This document shows positions 16,525 to 24,864 of a DNA stretch of 64,000 bases, piece by piece. The translations under genes were made by a program, and so were the position numbers. Position 1 is the first letter of the stretch. Each line of letters starts with the position of its first letter. The notes under the pieces were generated by a model, which saw nothing but the letters and a program-made list of their open reading frames with translations, ran no database searches and was not told the DNA's origin. The stretch is taken from NCBI GenBank assembly GCA_016873435.1, contig VGXF01000009.1, positions 1 to 64,000 of the forward strand. Direction: 5' to 3'. The stretch is from Nitrospira sp. (GTDB lineage: Bacteria > Nitrospirota > Nitrospiria > Nitrospirales > Nitrospiraceae).

Positions 16525-17385
16525 TCACGCTGGTTTCGGCGGGTCGTCCTGCGAGGCGGGCATGTCCTTGGCGTTCTCGATCGTCTGCTCAATTTCCTTC
16601 TGCGCCGCATCGATCTCGGCCTGGATCGTCCGCATCTGCGGGTCCACCGTCGAACGGACGTCGTTCACGGCGCTACGAAAGGTCCGGAGCGCATCGCCCA
16701 GTCCCTCGCCGAAACTCTGCATCTCGTTAGGCGGCGTCGGGGCTGGCTGCGCCTTGGCTTTGCGCGCCGCCTGTTGCGCCTGTACGCGGGCGACGGCATC
16801 CTTATTCACGATGGCCGATGGTCGCGCAGTCTGGGGTTTCGCCTGTGCGCCCGGCGGCAGCGGTGGATATTGCGCGCGCATCGTCGGAGCCGGCGCGGTG
16901 GCGCGCTGCTCCATGGTCGGCGGCTGATAGTTGGGATAGCCGCCCTGCGGCGGCGCGCCGACCTGCGCGGCAGCAGGGGCTGGGGCAGCCGGCTGCTTCG
17001 GCTGGTAGGCCTTCGGGGCGGCAGAGGCCATCATCGCGGCGGTTGTGCCAGGCGTGGCTTCCGAGCCCGGCTGATAAGCCGCCAGCGTCAAACGCCCGCT
17101 TGCCGCGGCCGCCGCTTGAGCCGCCGCGCCGGTCACAGGCGCCGTCGCCTGCGTCTGCGGGGTCTGAGTCTGCTGGACAACTTGCGCATCTTCAATGGGA
17201 GCCGGAGCCTGGACTTGCTGAACAGCCGGGTCAACGGGAGGCGGCTCCTCGTGCACAGCCTTCTTGAAGCCCTTCAAAGCTTTGCCGACGCCCTCGCCCA
17301 GAGCGGGCAGGCGGCTGGAGCCGAAGAGAATTAATACAATCACCAGAATGATAATCAGCTCGGAGAACCCCATCGTGCCAAACAT
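16525..17385 (-). CDS. TatA/B-family protein with very long Pro/Ala/Gln-rich tail
   Basis: The first 45 residues are classical for the Tat translocase: an N-terminal membrane helix ([17 protein letters not shown]), the hinge [18 protein letters not shown] and an amphipathic helix. TatA/B components line or recruit to the twin-arginine protein-export path in the inner membrane. The remainder is unusual: about 170 residues rich in Pro, Ala and Gln, then a charged, probably helical C-terminus (about 222-275, with EAQ/EIEQ heptad-like spacing). At 286 residues it is about three times a normal TatA and well above a normal TatB. TatA versus TatB cannot be settled by eye, so I leave the symbol open. 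No tatC is nearby. Confidence 0.75.
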   Translation of the reverse strand: MFGTMGFSELIIILVIVLILFGSSRLPALGEGVGKALKGFKKAVHEEPPPVDPAVQQVQAPAPIEDAQVVQQTQTPQTQATAPVTGAAAQAAAAASGRLTLAAYQPGSEATPGTTAAMMASAAPKAYQPKQPAAPAPAAAQVGAPPQGGYPNYQPPTMEQRATAPAPTMRAQYPPLPPGAQAKPQTARPSAIVNKDAVARVQAQQAARKAKAQPAPTPPNEMQSFGEGLGDALRTFRSAVNDVRSTVDPQMRTIQAEIDAAQKEIEQTIENAKDMPASQDDPPKPA

Positions 17386-17528
17386 GGAATAATGCTATCG
17401 GTCGCGGGCGCGCGAAGTCAAGGAAAAGGCCTGGGAGACGTGAAAGGTCTGGCGCTAGGAGTGCGGAGTGGCCAGAAGAAGCAGGTCATCTTACTCCGCC
17501 CCCTCCGCCGTACGTTTAACGCCCTACG

Positions 17529-18731
17529 CTATTTCAGGATCGGGACAATCTCCGTCTGCACCGGCTGGCCGAAGACGAGGGCCTCGCGGTCGGCCAGATA
17601 GACGTCCAGCTCGCTCCGGATGCCAAACTCGCCGGGCAGGTAGATGCCGGGCTCAATGGAGAAACAGGTCCTTGGCATAAGGCGTCGACCGTCCTTCGTC
17701 TCGAGATTATCGATATTCGCCCCGTTGCCGTGGACCTCCTCGCCAATGGAGTGGCCGGTGCGGTGGATGAAGCAGTCACCGTAGCCGGCCTTTCGGATGA
17801 CCGTGCGGCACACGTCATCTACGTCGGCCCCACAGGGGAATTTCCCGGACGACACATTCGTCTGCACAAACCGCAGGGCCGCATCGCGCGCGTCGCGGAC
17901 GGTTGTGAACACGTCGCGCTGGCGTGCCGGGACGTCCGCTCCGACGAATCCAGTCCAGGTGATGTCGGCATAGACGCTGTCGGCCGTAGGCTTCTTGGCC
18001 CAGAGGTCAATCAGGACCAAGTCACCTTTTTTAATACGCCGCGATCCCTTCGGCGCTGGACTATAGTGCGGGTCGGCGCTGTGGGCGTTGACGGCGGCGA
18101 TCGGCGGTGTGGCCGTCGTGAGCTTGTGCGCCCGGATGCGGGCGAGGATGAACTGCTGCAGGTCGTATTCAGTTAGCGAAGCGGGTGTCGTGGCGCGCCG
18201 GCGCACGTGCGCGAAGGCCTCATCCACGATCCGACGTAGTTTCGCTGCCGCATATTTATGCGAGGACAGTTGGCGGTCGTTCCACACGGCTTCGAACCGC
18301 TGCACCAGATCGGCCGAGGTGACGATCTCGACGCCAAAGCTTCGGATCAATTCACTCGTGCCCGCATCCACGCGTGAAATATAGGGTACGGCGTTCATCG
18401 GCGAATACTGCATCGCCGTTCGTTTCACACCCGTCAGCACAGCGGCCAGTGCCTGATGCTGCTCCTGCCAGCCGGCGTAGAGCCGGGTCTCTCCGGGCAG
18501 TTCGTCGAGTGTATGCGGTTCGATCTTGTGAAGAATTCTGATGGGGGTACCCTGGGCCGGAATCCAGTAGTACCAGCGGCGCGTCACGTGTCGGGCTGGA
18601 TCGAGCTTCAGAACGCGATAGGCGAGCGGATCGCTATGACGGAAATCGTAGAACAACCAGCCATCAAGGCCGGAGATATCGCGCAGCGCCTGTTGAATCT
18701 GGGCAACATGCGAGGCATGCGGAGAGAGCAT
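17529..18731 (-). CDS. M24-family metallopeptidase (Xaa-Pro aminopeptidase type)
   Basis: This 400-residue cytoplasmic enzyme probably removes an N-terminal residue before proline or cleaves Xaa-Pro dipeptides. The N-terminal creatinase-like domain (about 1-165) precedes a pita-bread catalytic domain with the five dinuclear-metal ligands: Asp in VLIDLWAK, Asp in YADITWTG, His in HRTGHSIG, Glu in FSIEPGIY and Glu in GIRSELDVY. The HTGHSIG and EPGIY blocks are diagnostic of M24. It is divergent from the gene at 18780. Whether it is a prolidase or an aminopeptidase cannot be told from sequence alone. Confidence 0.88.
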   Translation of the reverse strand: MLSPHASHVAQIQQALRDISGLDGWLFYDFRHSDPLAYRVLKLDPARHVTRRWYYWIPAQGTPIRILHKIEPHTLDELPGETRLYAGWQEQHQALAAVLTGVKRTAMQYSPMNAVPYISRVDAGTSELIRSFGVEIVTSADLVQRFEAVWNDRQLSSHKYAAAKLRRIVDEAFAHVRRRATTPASLTEYDLQQFILARIRAHKLTTATPPIAAVNAHSADPHYSPAPKGSRRIKKGDLVLIDLWAKKPTADSVYADITWTGFVGADVPARQRDVFTTVRDARDAALRFVQTNVSSGKFPCGADVDDVCRTVIRKAGYGDCFIHRTGHSIGEEVHGNGANIDNLETKDGRRLMPRTCFSIEPGIYLPGEFGIRSELDVYLADREALVFGQPVQTEIVPILK

Positions 18732-18779
18732 GGCACATCTTAAGACAAAACCGTTCGATCATGCTACAATTCCGCTATC

Positions 18780-19253
18780 GTGACAGCGTCTTCTCCGCAA
18801 TCCGCTCCCGACGCACCCCCGTACCGCATCACGCTGTTTTATGGTCCCGAACCGGTCGAGGGCTGTCCCGGCACGCTTTGCTGCACCTTCAACGTCAAAA
18901 AGCGCAGTTGGAAGGGCGGTGTGCAGATTGCTGTCGAAATCGAAGAGGCCCAGGTGGCTCGGGCCCGGCGGACGGTGGGATTTGAACAGTGGCTCACGCG
19001 GATTCTCTCGACGCTGCTCGATGCCGAGCGGGCGGACTACGAGAGCCGGGCGCAGGATCTCTTTGTGCAGCAGCTCTGCGCGGTCAAATTGGACTGTGCG
19101 ATCGAGGCGGGGCTCAAGCAGGAAAGCCGGCGATTGACGGCCGACAGTATTCAGCAGGCCCTCGACGCGGCCGTGCCGGTACGCAGTCACGAATTACTGC
19201 AGCGGATTCTGGCCGAACTGGATGTCGCCCCATATGGGGGCACGCAACTTTGA
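18780..19253 (+). CDS. Hypothetical protein
   Basis: The product has 157 residues with a GTG start at 18780 (no upstream ATG in frame). I do not recognise the family. The N-terminal 45 residues look like a beta-strand region (YRITLFYGPEPVEGC, with CPGTLCCTF containing three cysteines), and the rest is mostly helical (RARRTVGFEQWLTRILSTLL and later helices). There are no membrane segments or signal peptide. It is divergent from the M24 peptidase 48 bases away and is followed at 72 bases by a small exported protein gene. It is judged real because it is a long frame with coherent amphipathic helices and no better frame over it. Confidence 0.6.
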   Translation: MTASSPQSAPDAPPYRITLFYGPEPVEGCPGTLCCTFNVKKRSWKGGVQIAVEIEEAQVARARRTVGFEQWLTRILSTLLDAERADYESRAQDLFVQQLCAVKLDCAIEAGLKQESRRLTADSIQQALDAAVPVRSHELLQRILAELDVAPYGGTQL

Positions 19254-19325
19254 ATCGGTCCGAGAATTTGCTATAACCGGGGCATGCCAATCCGTTCCCA
19301 CCCCGTCAACCAAGGAGGAACCCCC

Positions 19326-19709
19326 GTGCGATATCTATTTACCAAAACCCTAACAGTGATGGTGCTTGTTGCTTTCTGCAGTCTGACCGTCGTCCCTGCT
19401 GGGCAGGCGCAAGTTTCATCCAGCGAGGACACCGAGAATACGGGCACCCAGGCCGGGCTGGGCGCGGCTAGCGTCCTCGTAACGCTGCCCTACAGCGCCA
19501 CCAAATTCGCCTTCGCGGTCCTGGGCGGGGTGTTCGGCGGCTTCACCTACGTCTTCAGCGGCGGGAATCTGCAGGCGGCCAATGCCGTCTGGGATACCAG
19601 CATGCGCGGCACCTTTGTCATCACGCCCCGCCACCTGAAAGGTGAGGAGCCGATTCGTTTCCTCGGTATGCCGTCGGCTCATGACCAGGTTCCTGTCCCC
19701 GCGCCCTGA
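19326..19709 (+). CDS. Small exported or membrane protein of unknown function
   Basis: The product has 127 residues from the GTG at 19326. This start is decided by the ribosome-binding site AAGGAGGA 7 bases upstream; an earlier ATG at 19284 lacks one. Residues 1-29 form a signal peptide (VMVLVAFCSLTVVPAGQAQ). After an acidic linker (SSSEDTENTG), residues about 45-80 are hydrophobic and Gly-rich (GAASVLVTLPYSATKFAFAVLGGVFGG), probably one membrane span. The tail is FVITPRHLKGEEPIRFLG. The function is unknown. Confidence 0.65.
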   Translation: MRYLFTKTLTVMVLVAFCSLTVVPAGQAQVSSSEDTENTGTQAGLGAASVLVTLPYSATKFAFAVLGGVFGGFTYVFSGGNLQAANAVWDTSMRGTFVITPRHLKGEEPIRFLGMPSAHDQVPVPAP

Positions 19710-19716
19710 CGATGGC

Positions 19717-19758
19717 ATGAAGCCGTTGATCGGCCTCATGCCGGACCTCAACGCGGGT
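19717..19758 (+). pseudogene. Relic copy of the start of the glutamine amidotransferase gene
   Basis: MKPLIGLMPDLNAG is encoded here, and the real gene 91 bases downstream starts MKPIIGVTPDFNSG: 9 of 14 residues are identical and most others are conservative. The similarity stops after this point. It looks like a truncated tandem duplicate of the gene's first codons. Confidence 0.5.
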
Positions 19759-19848
19759 GGATGCAGAAGGTGGCGGCTGCGGATTGTTGGACAAAAGTCT
19801 ACGCAGGGGCGGATTGCTCGCACTCCACACGTTGGACCCCTCTGAGGT

Positions 19849-20592
19849 ATGAAGCCGATCATCGGCGTGACTCCCGATTTTAATTCCGGCGACCGCAAGG
19901 ACTGGGGCGGCAAAGAGCCGACTTTCTTTCTGCGGGCCCGCTACATCCGCGCTATTGAAGATCTGGGTGGCGTGCCGGTGATTCTTCCCCTCGTGGAAAA
20001 CCGTGCCGACCGCAAACGCCTCCTCGCCAACCTCGATGGCCTGCTGCTGACCGGCAGCGGGCCGGATTTAGCACCCACACTCTATGGAGAACGACAACGC
20101 TACAAGTTTTGCGTCGTCAGTCGCCGCCGGGCGAACTTCGAGCTAGACGTGGCGCGCCTGGCCGCGACCGCCAAGTTGCCGGTGCTGGGCATCTGCGGTG
20201 GGATGCAAACAATGAACGTCGCCTTCGGTGGCAGTCTGGTTCAGGACATTGAGGGCGAGATGGAGGCGCCGCTGGCACACCAGCAGAAGGCGCCAGCGAC
20301 GGTACTATCGCATACGGTGGACGTGGCGCCCCAAAGTCTGCTCCGGCGCATCCTCGGCCAGGCGTGCATCCGCGTAAATAGCAGGCATCACCAGTCGGTC
20401 AAGCGCATCGCCCCGTCGTTTGTGGTCAGCGCGGTCGCGCCGGACGGTGTCATCGAAGCGATCGAATCTCCAAAACATCGGTTCCTGCTCGGCGTCCAAT
20501 GGCATCCGGAGTTTCTCTACGAACAGCATGCCTTGCACCGTAAACTCTTCCAGGCGCTGCTGAAAGCGGCACGCTCGGAACGTAACCAATGA
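19849..20592 (+). CDS. Class I glutamine amidotransferase, gamma-glutamyl-GABA hydrolase family (peptidase C26)
   Basis: The product has 247 residues. Family blocks are clear: MKPIIGVTPDF at the start, LDGLLLTGSGPDLAP, the nucleophile Cys116 in LGICGGMQTMN, and the His-Glu pair in GVQWHPEF. Relatives such as PuuD cleave gamma-glutamyl-gamma-aminobutyrate in putrescine breakdown, and others act on gamma-glutamyl peptides or polyglutamates. There is no putrescine pathway here. An amino-acid permease gene follows 54 bases downstream on the same strand, so the two may share a role in amino-acid or polyamine use, as an inference. The substrate remains open. Confidence 0.85.
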   Translation: MKPIIGVTPDFNSGDRKDWGGKEPTFFLRARYIRAIEDLGGVPVILPLVENRADRKRLLANLDGLLLTGSGPDLAPTLYGERQRYKFCVVSRRRANFELDVARLAATAKLPVLGICGGMQTMNVAFGGSLVQDIEGEMEAPLAHQQKAPATVLSHTVDVAPQSLLRRILGQACIRVNSRHHQSVKRIAPSFVVSAVAPDGVIEAIESPKHRFLLGVQWHPEFLYEQHALHRKLFQALLKAARSERNQ

Positions 20593-20646
20593 TGAGGCAA
20601 GAGTGATGGGTAAAAGACCGGGCGCCGGCTCCACACAGCACTCATT

Positions 20647-22083
20647 ATGCGTCGCTCGTCATGGTTGGCGTCCGTGCTGAGCTCCCTGTTCCGTACCAAA
20701 TCCGTTGAGCAGATTCTCGCGGACAGCGATCATCCCGACCACAGTCTAAAAAAAACGCTCACGGCCTGGGACCTGACCATGCTGGGCATCGGCGCAATCA
20801 TCGGCACGGGCATCTTCGTGCTGATCGGCACGGCGATCCTCGGCGACGCGCACCGGCCCGGCGCCGGGCCGGGGATCATCCTCTCGTTCGTCCTGTCCGG
20901 CGTCACCTGTGCGCTTGCGGCGCTCTGTTACGCCGAGTTTTCCACCATGATTCCGGCCGCCGGGAGCGCCTACACCTATTCCTACGCGACGCTGGGCGAG
21001 CTACTGGCGTGGCTCACAGGCTGGAACCTGATTCTCGAATACGGCGTCGCCTGCGTCGTCGTAGCGATCGGCTGGTCCGGCTACTTCAACAACATGCTGA
21101 CGATCGTCGGGATCGAACTGCCTTTCTGGGCCACGCACGCGCCGCATGACGGCGGGACAGTGAATCTGCCCGCCGCGATTATCGTGCTGCTGGTCACCGT
21201 TATTCTCGTGATCGGGGTGAAAGAAAGTGCACAGGTGACGGGTCTGATCGTGACAGTCAAGCTGGCCGTCGTGCTGTTCTTTCTGGCGGTGGGCTTTTCG
21301 TCGGTCGAGCCGGCTAACTGGACGCCGTTCATGCCCTATGGCTTCGAGGGGGTTGGTGCTGCCGCCGCGATTGTCTTCTTCGCCTACATCGGCTTCGATG
21401 CAGTGTCAACAGCGGCGGAGGAGGCGCGTAATCCGCAGCGAGACCTGCCCATCGGCGTATTCGCCTCGCTCGCCATTTGCACGGTGCTCTACGTGTCCGT
21501 GGCCGCGGTGCTGACGGGGATCGTGCCCTATCAAAAGATCGACATCCATGCACCGGTAGCCGAGGCTCTGCGCATGGCTGGGTTGAAATGGGGCGCGGCC
21601 GTCGTGGCAGCCGGCGCGCTGGCGGGCATCACCAGCGTGCTCGTCGTGATGATGCTCGGCCAGATCCGTGTCTTCTTCGCCATGTCGCGCGACCGTCTCT
21701 TGGGCCCATGGCTGGCCAAGGTGCATCCACGCTACGGTACGCCGCACCGCGCGACCATTCTCACCGGCGCCTGCATCGCGATCATGGCGGCGCTGGTGCC
21801 CATTAGCGACGCGGCGGACATGACCAACATCGGGACGCTCTTCGCCTTTGTGCTCGTCTGTGGCGGCGTGATTGTGTTACGTCGCCTGCGTCCCGAGCTG
21901 CACCGTCCGTTCCGCATTCCCTTCATGCCAGTGATTCCGATCCTGGCCATGGTCGCCTGCCTCGGCCTCATGGCGTTCCTGCCGCTGGTCACATGGATTC
22001 GATTTGCGGTCTGGACCCTGGTGGGAATCGCCGTCTATCTGGGCTACGGCATCACGCACAGCCGGCTGGCGCCGCAACGATGA
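20647..22083 (+). CDS. APC-superfamily amino acid permease (CAT/YfnA type)
   Basis: The product has 478 residues and about 12 membrane helices. The N-terminal cytoplasmic stretch (KSVEQILADSD, TLTAWDLTMLGIG) and the helix-1 motif GAIIGTGIFVLIG with the unwound Gly-rich substrate site are typical of the cationic-amino-acid-transporter branch. The AEFSTMIPAAGSAYTYSY motif in helix 3 and FFAYIGFDAVSTAAEE in helix 6 are further family signatures. It should import amino acids with cations across the inner membrane; the actual substrate cannot be read off. It follows the C26 amidotransferase gene closely. Confidence 0.88.
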   Translation: MRRSSWLASVLSSLFRTKSVEQILADSDHPDHSLKKTLTAWDLTMLGIGAIIGTGIFVLIGTAILGDAHRPGAGPGIILSFVLSGVTCALAALCYAEFSTMIPAAGSAYTYSYATLGELLAWLTGWNLILEYGVACVVVAIGWSGYFNNMLTIVGIELPFWATHAPHDGGTVNLPAAIIVLLVTVILVIGVKESAQVTGLIVTVKLAVVLFFLAVGFSSVEPANWTPFMPYGFEGVGAAAAIVFFAYIGFDAVSTAAEEARNPQRDLPIGVFASLAICTVLYVSVAAVLTGIVPYQKIDIHAPVAEALRMAGLKWGAAVVAAGALAGITSVLVVMMLGQIRVFFAMSRDRLLGPWLAKVHPRYGTPHRATILTGACIAIMAALVPISDAADMTNIGTLFAFVLVCGGVIVLRRLRPELHRPFRIPFMPVIPILAMVACLGLMAFLPLVTWIRFAVWTLVGIAVYLGYGITHSRLAPQR

Positions 22084-22162
22084 ACACAGCATTATGAACG
22101 ATGAACGCGGGTAGCGCCCCGCGTTGGTTTCTCACGCCCCGTTCCTACTGCGAACTTGAAAA

Positions 22163-22579
22163 TTAGCTGGTGGGCTCTTCGGGCTTTGCGGGAGCGGCAG
22201 CAGGAGGTGATGTACCCAGGGCGCCCCCAGGTGTTGACGCCGGTGCAGCGCCCGGAGTAGTGGCAGGGGCTGCCGGTTTCGGCGGTGCGGGACGCTCCGG
22301 CTTGATGCCGCCTTCCCAGGCCGGGCCGGAGAACATCTCTGGCGCGAGGTTTTTGGTCTTCCACTTCTCTTCAAAATCAGCTGCGGCCTTGTTCGGTGTC
22401 TCGCCGGCGCCCATGATGTCGTTCCACGGGTAGGCGCGCGGGCCGATCTGACAGCGGGTGTCCGTCCGCTTCATGTAGAGCGCAACAGGGTTGCCGCGGT
22501 ACGGACCGAGGTAGATATGGATGCAGCCAACGTATTCCAAGAGTTCTGCCATCCTCGCACCAAGATCAGGGAGTGACAT
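22163..22579 (-). CDS. Hypothetical protein with Pro/Ala-rich tail
   Basis: The product has up to 138 residues. The N-terminal half is globular and rich in aromatic residues (ELLEYVGCIHIYLGPYRGN, PRAYPWNDIMGAGET). The C-terminal 50 residues are a Pro/Ala/Gly-rich low-complexity tail. I do not recognise the family. A second ATG at 22552 gives 129 residues starting MAELLEYVG and may be the true start; neither has a strong ribosome-binding site. No signal peptide or membrane helix is visible. It lies alone between two transporter genes that run the other way. Confidence 0.55.
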   Translation of the reverse strand: MSLPDLGARMAELLEYVGCIHIYLGPYRGNPVALYMKRTDTRCQIGPRAYPWNDIMGAGETPNKAAADFEEKWKTKNLAPEMFSGPAWEGGIKPERPAPPKPAAPATTPGAAPASTPGGALGTSPPAAAPAKPEEPTS

Positions 22580-22678
22580 GATGTCATATCATGCCCAGGC
22601 AGGCAAGAGGCCAGCCGCTTGAGGCGAGCGGGTTGCCCGCATTGACACGCTAGAGGAAGCTCCGTAGGGTAGCGCGCC

Positions 22679-23962
22679 ATGACAACGGCTGCTTGCTCAA
22701 CATCCTGGCGCGAGGGCGTGACGCCCTACCAGTGGCTCGTGCTTTTCGTGGCCTGGCTGGGCTGGGTCTTCGATTCGATGGATGCGACGATCTATGCGAT
22801 CGTCCTCCATCCGGCACTACACGATCTGCTGCCGGGCGCCTCGGCTGCGGAAATCGGCTGGTACGGCGGCCTCATCTTTTCCGTATTTCTCATCGGCTGG
22901 GCGATCGGCGGCGTGCTCTTCGGCATTGCGGCGGACCGTTTCGGTCGAACGAAAACGCTCATGGTCACGATTCTTATCTACGCAGCCTTCACCGGTCTGG
23001 CGGCCCTGTCGCAGACCTGGTGGCAGTTGGCCCTCTACCGGTTTCTCACGGCGTTAGGCATCGGCGGGGAATGGGCGGCCGGCGCGGCGCTGGTCGCGGA
23101 GATCTGGCCGGAAGACAAACGTGCGAAGGCGGCTGGCCTGCTGCAATCGGCCTGGGCTGCAGGATTTTTTCTCGCGGCGCTGTTCAACCTGCTGTTGCGT
23201 GGCTACGGCTGGCGCGCGTTGTTCCTCGTTGGCGTCGTGCCGGCGGTTGTCGCGCTGTTGGTCCGGCTCTGGGTCAAAGAACCGGAGAAGTGGGCCCGCG
23301 CGCGTGAACGGGAACTGGCGGGCGGGCAGGGACCGTTCGAAAAAGTAGGCGAGCTCTTCAAGGGCAACCTGCGCCGCCCGACGCTCGTCGGCTCGACACT
23401 GGCCTTTGTGGCAGTCTTCGGTCTCTGGGGCTCGACGAACTGGACGCCCACGCTCGTCGGTACGATGCCGGATTTACAGGGACTGAGCAAGGAGGACATT
23501 TCGGCCCACGTCAGTTACGCCATCATGGCGCTCAATGCCGGTGCGGTGTGGGGCTATCTCCTGTTCGGACCGCTGGCCGACCGGTTCGGCCGCAAGCCGA
23601 TATTCGCTCTTATGTGCGCGGGCAGCCTCGTCATGCTGCCGATCACGTTTCTCACGCCGCGCGAGTTTGCGCACGTACTCATGCTGCTGCCAGTGCTGGG
23701 CTTCTTCAATAACGGGATCTTCAGCGGCTTCCCGATCTATCTGCCGGAACTGTACCCCACGCGCCTGCGTGCGACCGGTGCGGGATTCTGCTTCAACGCG
23801 GGGAGAGTCTTCGCCTCAGTCGGACCGTTTCTGACCGGCACGCTGACGGCGGTGTTGGGGAGCGTCGGCGCGGCCGTGAGCGCGGTGGGGCTGATTTATG
23901 CGGTGGGCCTGCTCGTCCTACCTTTCGCGCCGGAGACGAAGGGGCAGCCCTTGCCCGAATAG
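22679..23962 (+). CDS. MFS transporter (metabolite:H+ symporter type)
   Basis: The product has 427 residues and 12 predicted membrane helices. The helix-1 region has VAWLGWVFDSMDATIY with an Asp typical of the aromatic-acid/lactate symporter branch, the loop 2-3 signature is GIAADRFGRTKTL, and the second half repeats it as GPLADRFGRKPIF. PELYPTRLRATGAGFCFNAGR in helix 10-11 is also typical of sugar or acid symporters. It should use the proton gradient to move a small organic solute across the inner membrane. It is convergent with the psiE-like gene (2 bases apart). The substrate is unknown. Confidence 0.85.
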   Translation: MTTAACSTSWREGVTPYQWLVLFVAWLGWVFDSMDATIYAIVLHPALHDLLPGASAAEIGWYGGLIFSVFLIGWAIGGVLFGIAADRFGRTKTLMVTILIYAAFTGLAALSQTWWQLALYRFLTALGIGGEWAAGAALVAEIWPEDKRAKAAGLLQSAWAAGFFLAALFNLLLRGYGWRALFLVGVVPAVVALLVRLWVKEPEKWARARERELAGGQGPFEKVGELFKGNLRRPTLVGSTLAFVAVFGLWGSTNWTPTLVGTMPDLQGLSKEDISAHVSYAIMALNAGAVWGYLLFGPLADRFGRKPIFALMCAGSLVMLPITFLTPREFAHVLMLLPVLGFFNNGIFSGFPIYLPELYPTRLRATGAGFCFNAGRVFASVGPFLTGTLTAVLGSVGAAVSAVGLIYAVGLLVLPFAPETKGQPLPE

Positions 23963-23964
23963 CG

Positions 23965-24444
23965 TCAGGACGTGGCGGATGCGGATTGTCCTTTGCGGCA
24001 GCCCACGATATAGACGGCGACGATCAGAACCAGGATCACCACCACGTTGAGGCCCACGTCCCAGATGTAGCGGTTGAATTCCACGTCCGTGATCGCGGGC
24101 AGGTGCGACAGTTCCGCGCTGGCGGTCAGGATGCGCCGCGTGCAGGCGATGATGCCCACGGCGAGATAGGGCTCTATCGTCAGTACCTCAGTTTGCAGGA
24201 AGCGGACAACCGTGCGGAACAGCTCCAGAATGATGATGACCAGCAGCAGATCGTTGAGCAGTTGCAGGCCGGCGGGGAGCAACGTGGCCTTGGCCATGGC
24301 CGTCGTCACGAAGGTGAACCAGCTGTGCACGAAGACCAGCATGCCCAGGATCAGCAGGCTGATACCGGCCGTGATATAGCCCCACCGGTCCAGCGATTCC
24401 ATGCCGGACAGGACTTGCTTGATGAAATCGCTCCGGTTCTGCAT
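23965..24444 (-). CDS. PsiE-family membrane protein
   Basis: The product has 159 residues and four membrane helices (GYITAGISLLILGMLVFVHSW, LLNDLLLVIIILELFRTV, LAVGIIACTRRIL, VVVILVLIVAVYIVG). The pattern LLNDLLLVIIILELFRT and the EPYLAVGIIACTRR block match the phosphate-starvation-inducible PsiE family, whose biochemical role is unknown. Immediately upstream on the same strand (21 bases) is the cysteine-repeat protein and then the UMF1-type transporter, so these form a minus-strand run. No phosphate box is evident, so phosphate control is not claimed. Confidence 0.75.
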   Translation of the reverse strand: MQNRSDFIKQVLSGMESLDRWGYITAGISLLILGMLVFVHSWFTFVTTAMAKATLLPAGLQLLNDLLLVIIILELFRTVVRFLQTEVLTIEPYLAVGIIACTRRILTASAELSHLPAITDVEFNRYIWDVGLNVVVILVLIVAVYIVGCRKGQSASATS

Positions 24445-24465
24445 TGGCGGCCTCCCTTCGTCGTG

Positions 24466-24858
24466 TCAGGCGTTGCCTTGCTGTCCCGTCGTCTGTTGGT
24501 CCGAGCCCGGGCCGCGCAGCTGCCCAAATTTCAACTCGCGCATCGAACTCATCTTCAGCGAATGGCCGCAGCAGCGGATTTCCTTGAATCCCGCCCCACC
24601 ATCGATGATCATCACGCGCAGCCCGCAGGAATCCGGGTAGAGCTTTTTCTCGTCTAGAATCACTGAGACGGGGAGGGAGCCCTTTTTCCGTCCAAGCGGG
24701 GAGCCGACATCCGCTACGATGTCCGCTTCCGTCAGCTCGTGATCGCAGCAGAGCACCTTTTCGAATCCTTCGCCGCCGGCCATGACCTTGATGATCAGGC
24801 CGCAACTGTCCGGATGCCGCTTGTGCTCGTCGATCAGGTCGCCTTTTTTGACCGCCAT
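24466..24858 (-). CDS. Unknown protein with duplicated Cys-CysCys-His module
   Basis: The product has 130 residues made of two copies of one module. Copy 1 has HPDSCGL at 15-21, GGEGF at 28-32 and CCDHEL at 37-42; copy 2 has YPDSCGL at 74-80, GGAGF at 87-91 and CCGHSL at 96-101. The spacing from Cys19 to Cys37-Cys38 to His40 is the same as from Cys78 to Cys96-Cys97 to His99. One Cys, a Cys pair and a His per module suggest metal or cofactor binding. I do not recognise the family. There are no membrane segments and no signal peptide. It sits between the psiE-like and UMF1-type genes in the same direction. Confidence 0.7.
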   Translation of the reverse strand: MAVKKGDLIDEHKRHPDSCGLIIKVMAGGEGFEKVLCCDHELTEADIVADVGSPLGRKKGSLPVSVILDEKKLYPDSCGLRVMIIDGGAGFKEIRCCGHSLKMSSMRELKFGQLRGPGSDQQTTGQQGNA

Positions 24859-24864
24859 GATGTC

